NCBI GenBank assembly: GCA_903927615.1
Contig: CAIYNU010000022.1
Coordinates: 186,001 to 250,000, forward strand
From: an uncultured Rhodospirillales bacterium
Lineage (GTDB): Bacteria; Pseudomonadota; Alphaproteobacteria; Azospirillales; Azospirillaceae
Direction of reading: 5' to 3'
DNA length: 64,000 bases
Shown: one piece after another, positions 1 to 8,039 of the stretch
How the letters are laid out: the number at the start of each line of letters is the position of its first letter
How positions within the stretch are numbered: the stretch's first letter is position 1
Made by a program: the position numbers and the translations under genes
Notes under the pieces: generated by a model
What the model was told of the DNA's origin: nothing
The model's database searches: none
What the model saw: only the letters and a program-made list of their open reading frames with translations

Positions 1-824
1 GTGCGTCCCGAACGGGTCGGCATCACGCAATCGAACATATCGATGCCCCGCATCACCGCCGCCACGATGTCGGAAGGCCGCCCGACGCCCATCAGATAAC
101 GGGGCCGGTCAGCGGGCAGCAACGGTACCGTGATATCCAGGGTCCGCAGCATCAACGCCTGCCCCTCGCCCACGGCCAACCCGCCCACGGCGTAACCGTC
201 GAAGTCCAACGCGGTCAGCGCCGCCGCCGATTCTGCCCGCAAGTCCGGATAGACGCTGCCCTGGACGATACCGAACAGCCCGTAACCCGGCCGGTCCACG
301 AAAGCGTCCCGGCAGCGCCGGGCCCAGCGCATGGACAACCGCATGGACGTGGCCGCCTCGGCTTCGGTGGCCGGCCACGGCGTGCATTCATCGAAGCACA
401 TGGTAATGTCGGCATCCAGTTGATGCTGGATCGCGATGGAGCGTTCGGGCGTCAACCGGTGACTGCTGCCGTCCAGATGAGAGCGGAAGGTGACGCCGTT
501 TTCGTCGAGCGTGCGCAACCCCGACAGCGACATCACCTGAAAGCCCCCGGAATCGGTCAGGATCGGCCCCGGCCAATTCATGAAGCGGTGCAAGCCGCCC
601 AGTTGCGCCACCCGCTCGGCCCCCGGGCGCAGCATCAGGTGATAGGTGTTGCCGAGCAAGATGCCGGCACCGGTGCTCGCCACCGCCTCGGGCAGCATGC
701 CCTTGACCGTGGCTTGGGTCCCCACCGGCATGAAGGCCGGCGTTTCCACCGGACCATGGGCCGTGGTCAATACTCCGCGGCGGGCGGCGCCGCAACGGGC
801 CAGGCACGTGTAAGCCACGGTCAT
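1..824 (-). CDS. tgt: Queuine tRNA-ribosyltransferase (TGT), partial, 3' end beyond left edge
   Basis: Exchanges guanine-34 of GUN-anticodon tRNAs for the queuosine precursor preQ1. My translation of the minus strand from the ATG at 824 gives about 274 residues with the TGT signatures: [14 protein letters not shown] near residue 28, the catalytic segment [16 protein letters not shown] near 90, the [13 protein letters not shown] segment, and VMPTRSGRT at the window edge. The zinc-binding C-terminus lies outside. The start ATG overlaps the queA stop by four bases (ATGA), so the two queuosine genes are translationally coupled, with queA first. Family assignment is very secure; only the missing end is unseen. 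Confidence 0.96.
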   Translation of the reverse strand, partial: MTVAYTCLARCGAARRGVLTTAHGPVETPAFMPVGTQATVKGMLPEAVASTGAGILLGNTYHLMLRPGAERVAQLGGLHRFMNWPGPILTDSGGFQVMSLSGLRTLDENGVTFRSHLDGSSHRLTPERSIAIQHQLDADITMCFDECTPWPATEAEAATSMRLSMRWARRCRDAFVDRPGYGLFGIVQGSVYPDLRAESAAALTALDFDGYAVGGLAVGEGQALMLRTLDITVPLLPADRPRYLMGVGRPSDIVAAVMRGIDMFDCVMPTRSGR

Positions 825-1864
825 ACCGCACGCTCCAGCAAACAGGCATCGCCAAAGGAATAAAAGCGGTAGCCGGTGGCGATGGCGTGGGCGTAGGCGG
901 CACGCATGGGCTCGATCCCGGCGAAGGCCGAAACCAGCATGAACAGGGTCGAACGCGGCAGGTGAAAATTGGTCAGCAGCATGTCGGTGATCCGAAAGCG
1001 GGCGCCTGGGGTTATGAAGATGTCGGTGTCACCGGTAAACGGTCGCAGCCGGCCGTCGGCATCGGCCGCCGTTTCCAGCAGACGCAGAGTTGTGGTTCCC
1101 ACCGCCACCACCCGGCCGCCGGACTGTCGGGTCGCCGTCACCGCGCTCACCGCGGCGCTGCCGATCTCCCCGGCTTCGGCATGCATGCGGTGCGCGGCGA
1201 GGTCTTCGGTCTTGACCGGCAGGAAGGTGCCGGCCCCGACGTGCAGCGTCACCGTGGTGGTCGCGATCCCGGCCCCCGCCAGGGCCGCCAGCAATGCCGG
1301 GGTAAAGTGCAGCCCGGCGGTGGGCGCGGCCACCGCGCCGTCCGCGGCGGCGAACACGGTCTGGTAGTCCTCGGCATCGCCCGGTTCAGGTCCTTGGGGC
1401 CGGCGGATATAGGGCGGCAACGGCATATCCCCGTAACGACGCAAGGCCGCCGGAAACGCCTCGGGATCGCAACCGGCGGCGGTAAAATCCAACAGCACCT
1501 CTCCACCCTCGCCCTTGGCCGCCACCTCGGCCGCGAAGTCATCGGCAAACACGATCCGGTCGCCCGGCCGTAATCGCTTGGCGGGGCGGGCGAACGCCCA
1601 CCAACGCCCGGGCGCGTCGCGCTTGTGCAGTGTCACCTCGACCGCCGCCGATCCCCGCCGGCCGGTCAGGCGGGCCGGAATCACCCGGGTATCATTGAAT
1701 ACCAACAGATCGTTCGGTCGCAGCAACTGCGGCAGGTCGCGAACGACCCGATCGCTTCGGCCGGTCCGGTCCATCACCAGCAGCCGGGCGGCGTCGCGCG
1801 GCCGAACCGGGTGATCGGCGATGCATTCGGGGGGCAAGGAAAAATCGAAGTCGGAGGTTTTCAT
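821..1864 (-). CDS. queA: tRNA preQ1(34) S-adenosylmethionine ribosyltransferase-isomerase
   Basis: QueA transfers and isomerises the ribosyl moiety of S-adenosylmethionine onto preQ1 in tRNA, giving epoxyqueuosine. The 347-residue product has the usual family length. It begins with the conserved [14 protein letters not shown] block, followed by [11 protein letters not shown], and carries [12 protein letters not shown] and [10 protein letters not shown] in the middle and [17 protein letters not shown] near the end, all hallmarks of QueA. It directly precedes tgt with a 4-base overlap, a common arrangement. The ATG at 1864 has only a weak GGGTGG ribosome-binding site. No promoter stands out in the 86 bases before it. 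Confidence 0.97.
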   Translation of the reverse strand: MKTSDFDFSLPPECIADHPVRPRDAARLLVMDRTGRSDRVVRDLPQLLRPNDLLVFNDTRVIPARLTGRRGSAAVEVTLHKRDAPGRWWAFARPAKRLRPGDRIVFADDFAAEVAAKGEGGEVLLDFTAAGCDPEAFPAALRRYGDMPLPPYIRRPQGPEPGDAEDYQTVFAAADGAVAAPTAGLHFTPALLAALAGAGIATTTVTLHVGAGTFLPVKTEDLAAHRMHAEAGEIGSAAVSAVTATRQSGGRVVAVGTTTLRLLETAADADGRLRPFTGDTDIFITPGARFRITDMLLTNFHLPRSTLFMLVSAFAGIEPMRAAYAHAIATGYRFYSFGDACLLERAV

Positions 1865-1950
1865 GAGCCACCCTACCCGCCCGGCCGCCGTCTGCCAACC
1901 CGCAGCGGCTGATCACAACCCGGATCCTCCGCCCTCGCTGCCGTCATGGC

Positions 1951-2406
1951 TCAGGAGCGACCGATTCGACCAACCCCAGTGGCAAAAACCTGAAAGCCTG
2001 TGTCCCCTGGATTGAAATAGTACTTTTCCCGGTAGCCATGTCCGTCTGGAATATGAGCCTTGCGGAAAACGCCGTTAAGATCGCCTTTAGCGTCAATTAC
2101 CACCAGTGAGTTGAAGAAGGCTTGATGAGCCTGTTCGAACACGCTTACCGGCAGCGCGACGCGGAGTTCAGCGGCTAGACTCAGCATCCGTTGTATCACC
2201 CGATACTCTGCCAGCGCCGCCGCCAAGGCAAAGCAATCTGGGCCTTGGTCCTTACGAAATCACGGTAAATCAGAGAGTTCTGGTAAAACGACGAGGGTCG
2301 CGCCGGCACTCGCCGCTCGGCGAAGCCAGGTTTCAGCCCGTGCGATGTTATCCAGTCGATCGATTCCGCAGGCCATCTGCACTGCGCCCAGAATCACCGC
2401 ACTCAT
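1951..2406 (-). pseudogene. aguB: Remnant of N-carbamoylputrescine amidase (nitrilase family)
   Basis: Translation from the ATG at 2406, with a GGAGG six bases upstream, gives ILGAVQMACGIDRLDN and then VVLPELSDLP, the N-terminus of AguB-type carbon-nitrogen hydrolases. The frame is then closed by TGA (2260-2262) at a position where the family usually has tyrosine. It continues in the same frame with FRKDQGPDCFALA, VFRKAHIPDGHGY and KYYFNPGDTGFQVF, all strongly AguB-like. It ends at GRIGRS followed by a stop, just before the catalytic-cysteine motif (GICWDQW in intact relatives). The active-site cysteine and the C-terminal half are therefore missing. It has a nonsense codon and a truncation and is almost certainly non-functional. 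Enzymes of this family act in agmatine-to-putrescine conversion. Confidence 0.85.
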
Positions 2407-2947
2407 CCCCATCCTCCCTCGCGGCACGTCGGCCCCACGGTCGCGGCTGCATATTCCCTTACTTACGCATACTTCCTTATGTGTCACGAATCAGGGGCTT
2501 TTTCGAAACTTTCGACCCTTACGAAACATCGCGTCAACGCCAAAAACGCGGATGGCGGGGGTGCGGGTAAGGGTTCGAAAAACAAACATTATATATTCAC
2601 TGAATATAATTATTGGGCCAGTGTACTTTGGGATTCCGGGTGATACAAGCTCAAAAAAGGGTACCAGCGCCGAAAGCCTGCGATCAAAGCGACGGCAGCG
2701 GCGCCGAGAGATCAATACCTTGCAAAACAAGCGATAAAGCCCATATTGGTTTCGCCATCAAAAAGCGGTCGGTTGACAAACACTAGAGACGGCGAGGAAG
2801 TTTACGGTAAGACACCTGGAAGCAGATCAACTTACCGCTGTCGGGACGTGTACGCAATTTAGAACTTGCGTTCGGCAGGGAGAGACGACGTGTACAGTAG
2901 AGAATTACGGTAACGTCGAGTTTAATAGAACGAAAAAAGGTGTCACG
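2407..2947. other. Intergenic region, locally AT-rich, no convincing gene
   Basis: This 541-base gap between the aguB remnant and the MarR gene is visibly richer in A and T than its surroundings, especially at 2580-2660. Short open frames exist on both strands but none has a ribosome-binding site or a recognisable product. It contains the perfect inverted repeat listed separately. It probably holds the promoter of the downstream regulator, but I could not pick a clear -35/-10 pair. Confidence 0.5.
2592..2608. repeat. 17-base inverted repeat, possible operator
   Basis: TATATTCA, a central C, then TGAATATA: a perfect palindrome with 8-base arms in an AT-rich patch about 340 bases upstream of a MarR-family gene. 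MarR proteins bind AT-rich palindromes of this size, so an operator is conceivable. The distance is large and the link is inference only. Confidence 0.35.
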
Positions 2948-3580
2948 ATGGACAAGGCAATACAAGTGAACCCAGCTTGGCCAAACCTCAATGGTGAGCG
3001 AACCAGTGGTGATCGCTCGCAGGTCGCTGTGGCCGGCCGTCAGAACAAAGAGACTTCTGCATCGGACGGTTCGTCGGACGTATCGACTGAACTGGACGCA
3101 AAGTTTACCGATACAACGATCGGATATCTGGTGCGCGACGTGCATCGGTCGTTGGCCCGAGCCCTGCAATCACGGATCGCCAGTCATGGCGTCAGCATGG
3201 GCCAATGGTTTTTTCTGCGCGCGTTGTGGGACGAAGACGGCCTGACCCAACGGGAACTCAGCCAGCGAGTCGGGATGATGGAACCGACCACCGTCACGGC
3301 TTTGAATGGGTTGGAGCGGCGTGGCCTGGTCGAACGGGTCCGTAACATCCACGATCGGCGCAAGGTCAATATCTATCTTACGCCGAAAGGCCGAAACCTC
3401 CGCGACGTACTATTGCCTTGTTCGGTCGAAGTCAGCCAGGAAGCGATGCTCGGCATCGGCAAAGCTGAATTGAACACGACCATGGACACGCTGCGTCGTA
3501 TGGTCAGCAATCTGACCGGGCATTCCCCACTGGACATGGACGGTTTGCCCCCCGACGATGACGGCATCACTCTAAACTGA
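2948..3580 (+). CDS. MarR-family transcriptional regulator with N-terminal extension
   Basis: A winged-helix repressor or activator that probably responds to small molecules. Of 210 residues, roughly the last 140 form a normal MarR domain: dimerisation helix LVRDVHRSLARALQSRI, recognition region LTQRELSQRVGMMEPTTVTA, and the wing with VRNIHDRRKVNIYLTPKG. The first 60-70 residues are a polar, serine- and asparagine-rich extension that typical 140-150-residue MarR proteins lack. The ATG at 2948 follows an AAGGTG motif at suitable distance. An internal start nearer the domain cannot be excluded. No target gene is adjacent except the dead aguB. Confidence 0.85.
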   Translation: MDKAIQVNPAWPNLNGERTSGDRSQVAVAGRQNKETSASDGSSDVSTELDAKFTDTTIGYLVRDVHRSLARALQSRIASHGVSMGQWFFLRALWDEDGLTQRELSQRVGMMEPTTVTALNGLERRGLVERVRNIHDRRKVNIYLTPKGRNLRDVLLPCSVEVSQEAMLGIGKAELNTTMDTLRRMVSNLTGHSPLDMDGLPPDDDGITLN

Positions 3581-3829
3581 CGTGACGTGACGGGGTACCG
3601 AGGTCCGGTAAAGAACGGCCGTTGCGGCCCAGAGCGCGGCCGATAAACCAAGATCAAAAATCGGGTTAATCAAACAACCGCCAATTGCCTGGTGCGATCG
3701 AGCCAGGGACGCTACGTCGCAAGCTCGATTCACCTTCCATGAGTGCGTTCTCCCCTGGCGCCGTTCAGTCGGCGTCGTTCTTGGAGCGCCTGCGGAGTCG
3801 AGCGAAAGCTGAGCGTTTGCCGATGTCCA

Positions 3830-4273
3830 TTACAACATCTCGGCTAAAGGCGGTTCGTCCGACGGCTCGCTGCACAGCGTATTGTCTTGGAGAAATTTGA
3901 CGAATTGGGCGTCGGCGGTGGTGACATGAGTCGTGAACCAATCTTTGATGAAGGTGATCACGTTTCGTAATTCACAATCATCCTCCTGTTCAACCCGATG
4001 CAGAAATGCGCCCAATTCTCCCATCAACATCTTGTGTTCACGCTGATGAGCCAGAACACCGGGATAGTGAACGCTGACCATCAAGTCGGCTTCGTTGTTG
4101 AAGTGCTGGGTCACCTGTTCGGCTAGGGTAAACGCGACGCCGCAGAGATCATCGCGATGCGCTCCCCGATGCAACATCTCGTAAAATTGGTTGATTAACG
4201 CCACCAGATCCTGGTGTTCCTGGTCAATCCGGGCGTCTCCCAGCACCAGAGAGCTATTCCAGTCGATCAACAT
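3830..4273 (-). CDS. Bacteriohemerythrin
   Basis: A soluble four-helix-bundle protein with a non-heme di-iron O2-binding site, proposed to carry or sense oxygen. The 147-residue product starts MLIDWNSSLVLGDARIDQEH. It shows the ligand pattern H-x3-E (HFNNEADLM), then HQREHKML and later WFTTHVTTADAQF, as in bacterial hemerythrins. The open frame extends upstream, but the ATG at 4273 has an AAGGA seven bases before it and begins exactly at the conserved domain. The C-terminus (about 15 residues after FLQDN) is variable. A second, unlinked bacteriohemerythrin is found at 28173-28583, which suits a motile microaerobic bacterium. Confidence 0.92.
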   Translation of the reverse strand: MLIDWNSSLVLGDARIDQEHQDLVALINQFYEMLHRGAHRDDLCGVAFTLAEQVTQHFNNEADLMVSVHYPGVLAHQREHKMLMGELGAFLHRVEQEDDCELRNVITFIKDWFTTHVTTADAQFVKFLQDNTLCSEPSDEPPLAEML

Positions 4274-4544
4274 GTGATGGTCCTTGATGGCCTGCCCGTT
4301 AATAAACCTCACCCGGCCAAGCCCGCGGGTTGGAACGCTTGCCGGAAATGACATGATATCAGAATGAACGCCCCGACGAAAACAGGTGTGCATGGCTCTG
4401 ATACCAAGACGCTTGGGAGCGGCGCGCCCGCCCCCCCGGCGTGCCGACTCCGGCACCCGCGAACGGTTGCCGCGACGGGGCAACGGGACTACACTGCCAT
4501 TGAACCGATCGGGGTCATCCCCGAAACGGGCAGAGGAGGGGTTC

Positions 4545-5120
4545 ATGGGGCGCATGTGGCTTTTGGCATCGGTCGCGGTACTGGTTTCGGGTTGCTCTTC
4601 CATCGGGGCAACGTCCATGCAGCCGGCGGAACCGGTGGCGTCTGGTCTTGACAGTGTTTTTGTTCCGCCAACCCCGGCGATCAAGGCCCGGCTTCAGGAC
4701 TATGTGCGGTGCCAGGCCACCACCCAGCAGGCCCCCCAATATGTCAGTTTACGCAACGTATTCTTTTTCACCGGGGGCCAGCCACCGACGGCCATCGACC
4801 AGACCGCCCTGCCCGACGATGCGCAGCAGGTGGCACTCGCCAAGTGGGAGGTTGATCGCAAGACCTGCGTGATTGCACTCAACGATTACATTAAATATTT
4901 CGCGACCTTTGACAAAGTTCAGGGGGCCTTGCTGGCAACCTACCAGGACAGTATTCGGACCATCCACGGTGACCTGATCAAGGGAAAAATCAGCTTTGGC
5001 GTTGGCTTGCAGCAGATACAGAAAGCGAACGAAGCTTTCTGGACCGTGCTGGCCGAGCGAAATAAATATATTCGGAATTTTGCCGTCGGGTACTGGCTCC
5101 AAAGCCATGCCACCCCGTAA
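4545..5120 (+). CDS. Putative lipoprotein of unknown function
   Basis: A 191-residue protein starting MGRMWLLASVAVLVSGCSS: a short hydrophobic signal followed by the lipobox LVSGC, with cysteine near residue 17, so it is probably anchored in the outer or inner membrane. The mature part is mostly helical by eye (KVQGALLATYQDSIRTIHGD, QQIQKANEAFWTVLAERN) and has cysteines in VRCQAT and KTCVIAL. A strong GAGGAGGGG site precedes the ATG at 4545, so longer frames upstream are not needed. It lies 188 bases before a membrane Ser/Thr kinase in the same direction. I do not recognise a family. Confidence 0.8.
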   Translation: MGRMWLLASVAVLVSGCSSIGATSMQPAEPVASGLDSVFVPPTPAIKARLQDYVRCQATTQQAPQYVSLRNVFFFTGGQPPTAIDQTALPDDAQQVALAKWEVDRKTCVIALNDYIKYFATFDKVQGALLATYQDSIRTIHGDLIKGKISFGVGLQQIQKANEAFWTVLAERNKYIRNFAVGYWLQSHATP

Positions 5121-5308
5121 CCGCCACACCCGAACGGATCACGAACCCGACGGTTCAAACGAATCAGACCGGCCGAATCAGACCGGCGCGCCGAGTCCCT
5201 GACCTGTGGTGCCCGCCGGTCCTCCGGTCGCGACTGCGACCGCGCGCCATCGAACGCGGAAGTTCTGAAGAGTCAGGACTTCAACAAGACGGTATCAGAG
5301 GTAGCGCG

Positions 5309-6706
5309 ATGCTCGCCAAGGACTACACGCTTGAAGGATATCGCATCCTCGACGTTCTGGGCGTCGGCGGATTCGGCATCACGTACATGGCGGTGGACGA
5401 GACACTCGAGGAAAGAGTGGCAATCAAAGAGTTCGTTCCGAGCGGCGTCGCTTACCACAAAGGTGATACGGTTCAGCCTGTTTCCATCTCGGTGCAGGAA
5501 AGCTACGAGCGGCTGTTAAGAGATTTCATTGCCGAATCACGTCATATTGCCCGAATCCGGCATGGCAATGTCATCCGGGTGCGCCGATGTTTCAAGCGCA
5601 ACGGCACCGCCTATCTGGTGATGGATTATGAGGATGGGGAGGATTTCCAGGCCTATCTGCAACGCCTGGCGCGCCGCCCGACCGAACCCGAACTGGTTCG
5701 GATCATTGGCCCCCTGCTTGATGGCCTCCAGGCGGTCCACGCCAGTGGATTGGTTCATCGGGACATCAAACCCTCCAACATTTTCATCCGTCATGGTGAC
5801 GGCTCGCCGGTGCTGCTTGATTTCGGTGCCGCCCGCCAGGAAGATTCCTCTCACTTCACGGCCATCTTGACATCCGGCTACGCCCCGATCGAACAGTACG
5901 AGGAAGCAAGCCGGCAAGGACCATGGACCGACATCTATGGAATGGCGGCGGTCCTGTATCGGGCCGTCACCGGTGGCAAACCGCCATCGGCGCTCACCCG
6001 CATGGCGCTTGATCGGATGGTGCCGGCATCCCAATCGGCCGCCGGCCGGTATTCCGAGGCTTTGCTGCTTGGGATCGACAGCGGTCTTGTGATGTTACCC
6101 GAACATCGACCGCGGTCTGTTGCCGACTGGCGGAAGGATTGGCTCGATGATGTGACAGCCCGGTTAACCCACGATCGGGTCAAACCAACCTCCGTCACGG
6201 CGGACAGCCCGATCACCATTCGGCCGGTTCCCGCGGCCGACGCCGACGCAGACGCCAGAACGAAACCCAAGCCGTCCCTGCCTTCCGTGGCAGAAGCGGC
6301 CGTCCCACCGGCCCGTTCGTCGGTCCCGGTCGACACGTCGGCCGCCGATCTGTACGCCGCCCCCCCGTCGCGGCCGATTACCGTGCGGGTGTATGAGGCG
6401 CCGGCGCCCCCGTCTGACGACCAGCCCAGACGCTTCGACTTCGTCCGGCCCAGCCTGGAAATTTTGAGCCTGGTCGGCTTTTCCAGTTTTGTGTCAATGG
6501 TCGTGCTCAATATTTTTCTCCACGCCCTATGGCACGACAACACCCTGATTATTCTACTGATCTCCACCGTCTTCGGCGCTCTGGTGGCCCTCGGGGTCGT
6601 TCTGTGCAGCCGCGAGACCAACCTCTATTCAGGCGTCGTATGCAGCATGGTCGCCGCAGTCGGCAGTCTCTTCCTGTTCGTGATCCTCTTTGGAAAATAC
6701 CTTTAA
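5309..6706 (+). CDS. Membrane-anchored eukaryotic-type Ser/Thr protein kinase
   Basis: Phosphorylates Ser/Thr in target proteins. The 465 residues carry a complete kinase domain: Gly-loop GVGGFGITY (about 18-26), VAIKEF with the ATP-binding lysine at 40, catalytic HRDIKPSN (150-157), DFGAA (171-175), and the activation-segment end SGYAPIEQY. After about residue 290 comes a proline- and alanine-rich linker of roughly 90 residues, then about three hydrophobic segments (LEILSLVGFSSFVSMVVLNI, LIILLISTVFGALVALGVVL and VCSMVAAVGSLFLFVILF). The catalytic domain should face the cytoplasm. No PASTA or other sensor domain is visible. An AGAGG site precedes the ATG at 5309. The lipoprotein gene upstream may be functionally linked. 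Confidence 0.93.
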   Translation: MLAKDYTLEGYRILDVLGVGGFGITYMAVDETLEERVAIKEFVPSGVAYHKGDTVQPVSISVQESYERLLRDFIAESRHIARIRHGNVIRVRRCFKRNGTAYLVMDYEDGEDFQAYLQRLARRPTEPELVRIIGPLLDGLQAVHASGLVHRDIKPSNIFIRHGDGSPVLLDFGAARQEDSSHFTAILTSGYAPIEQYEEASRQGPWTDIYGMAAVLYRAVTGGKPPSALTRMALDRMVPASQSAAGRYSEALLLGIDSGLVMLPEHRPRSVADWRKDWLDDVTARLTHDRVKPTSVTADSPITIRPVPAADADADARTKPKPSLPSVAEAAVPPARSSVPVDTSAADLYAAPPSRPITVRVYEAPAPPSDDQPRRFDFVRPSLEILSLVGFSSFVSMVVLNIFLHALWHDNTLIILLISTVFGALVALGVVLCSRETNLYSGVVCSMVAAVGSLFLFVILFGKYL

Positions 6707-6804
6707 TACCGTCTTACCGCAGTCAAAAGATGCTACAATATCCGCGCCCGGGACGCGCTGGTCTGATATGCGCTGGTACAATCCCCCCCTTGGCCGGACC
6801 TCCG

Positions 6805-7293
6805 TCAGCGGGGCGGCACATGACCGGTTGCGAAAGATTTAATCTTGTCGCGCGGTGCGGTGACCACCCGACAGGCCGAGGTGTCTGCCCGAAAAAAGAA
6901 GTAGACGATCCCTGGCTTGGCCAGCTTTTGCGGATCGTGAAGGTTTGCGCCTTCGGCAAAGCCGACCCCGTAGGTGGCTTCGGGCGAGAACGCATAAAGG
7001 GCAAAACCCGTCCGCTGGCGGAATGCACCGCGCCGGCACAGGTGCGAAAGCCTGGGGTCAATCACCGCCCACTGTTCGATCCCTTTGGGAAAGCGGTAGA
7101 CCAGCCAGTCATCGTAGCGCAGGATGTGTTGTGGCCACGGCGCGGGGTCGACCGGCATCGGGGCCGCCTTGGGCGCCAGGTGACCGGGTGCCGTCAGGGT
7201 CAACGAACCGGGATCGGCCCAGGCCAGACCGGCCCAGGCCAAGCAGGCCATCAGCCCTGCTACCGCCGCTGCCGGGACCGCCGCCCACCGCAC
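6805..7293 (-). CDS. Small secreted protein, function unknown
   Basis: With the GTG start at 7293, which has AGGAG about seven bases upstream, the product is 162 residues and begins with a clean Sec signal peptide (hydrophobic core AAVAGLMACLAWAGLAWA, cleavage expected after AWA). The mature part contains ILRYDDWLVYRFPKGIEQWA and GIVYFFFRADTSACRV, with two cysteines that could form a disulfide. The longer in-frame ATG at 7374 would place 27 charged residues before the signal and is less likely. I do not recognise the family. The gene is divergent from the HupE-like gene, sharing a 99-base gap. Confidence 0.7.
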   Translation of the reverse strand: MRWAAVPAAAVAGLMACLAWAGLAWADPGSLTLTAPGHLAPKAAPMPVDPAPWPQHILRYDDWLVYRFPKGIEQWAVIDPRLSHLCRRGAFRQRTGFALYAFSPEATYGVGFAEGANLHDPQKLAKPGIVYFFFRADTSACRVVTAPRDKIKSFATGHVPPR

Positions 7294-7392
7294 CGGAATT
7301 CTCCTGCCAGAGCCTCGTTTCGCATCCCGCAGCATCGGACTATAATCGCCCCATCCTGGCCCTGATCCCCGCAAAACACAAGGACATCACCC

Positions 7393-7986
7393 GTGCGCCA
7401 TCACCGGCTTCCCGCCCTGGCCCTGATCGCCGCCGTTCCCGTCCTGACCCTGGGTCCCAGTACCGCCCTGGCCCGGGATCTCATTTTGACTGGGGGTGAG
7501 TTCGGCGTTGGCTATACCCTGCCCCTGAGCAGTTTGGCCGGACTGTTGGGGTTCTTCGCCGTCGGGCTGTGGGCGGGCCAGACCGGACGGGGTGCGATCG
7601 TGTGGCAATGGCCGGCGGTTGCCCTTGCGGGAGCAGTGTTTGCCAGTGTAATCAGCCAGGCCGGAGTCATCATTCCCCACACCGAACAAGGCTTGATGGT
7701 GGCGTTGGGAGTGGTCGGCGGCCTGATGGTTTTTGGCAACCGACTGCCCTGGCTCAACCCTTTGGCCGTGGTGGCGCTGGTCGGACTGTTCGAAGGCTAT
7801 CCGCTGGTCGGAGCCATGCATCACAGCCTGGACATCGGATCTTGGGTCGGTTTCAGTGTGGCCGCCTTGCTGGCGATGGCCGGCGGTCTTGGTGTGGCAC
7901 TGATGATGCCGTCCTTGTTCGGCTTTCGCCTTTTTGGGGCCGGCATTGCCATTTCCGGTATCGCCATGCTCTTTGACAAAATATAA
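7393..7986 (+). CDS. HupE/UreJ-like integral membrane protein
   Basis: HupE/UreJ proteins are small polytopic proteins thought to move Ni2+ or Co2+. The 197-residue product has an N-terminal signal-like segment (LALIAAVPVLTLGP) followed by about six hydrophobic segments. The order LPLSSLAGLLGFFAVGLWAG, IIPHTEQGLMVALGVVGGL and LFEGYPLVGAM parallels HupE (HPLxGxDHLLAMxAVGLWA and later blocks). The histidines and aspartate of the HP-x5-DH metal motif are missing here, replaced by LPLSSLAGLL, so metal transport is doubtful. The start is a GTG. The next gene begins 53 bases downstream and may be co-transcribed. Confidence 0.7.
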   Translation: MRHHRLPALALIAAVPVLTLGPSTALARDLILTGGEFGVGYTLPLSSLAGLLGFFAVGLWAGQTGRGAIVWQWPAVALAGAVFASVISQAGVIIPHTEQGLMVALGVVGGLMVFGNRLPWLNPLAVVALVGLFEGYPLVGAMHHSLDIGSWVGFSVAALLAMAGGLGVALMMPSLFGFRLFGAGIAISGIAMLFDKI

Positions 7987-8039
7987 AAACGTGTGTTTCA
8001 AGGGCCGCCGCGCGCCCCCAGAAAGCAGCGCCCGCCATC

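Noticed and set aside
2260-2262. TGA in aguB as a selenocysteine codon
   Set aside because: The family position is tyrosine, not cysteine; no hairpin is evident after it, and the gene has also lost its catalytic half.
3685-3900. 71-codon open frame on the plus strand before the bacteriohemerythrin
   Set aside because: No ribosome-binding site; its end overlaps the bacteriohemerythrin gene in antisense and the composition is random-like.
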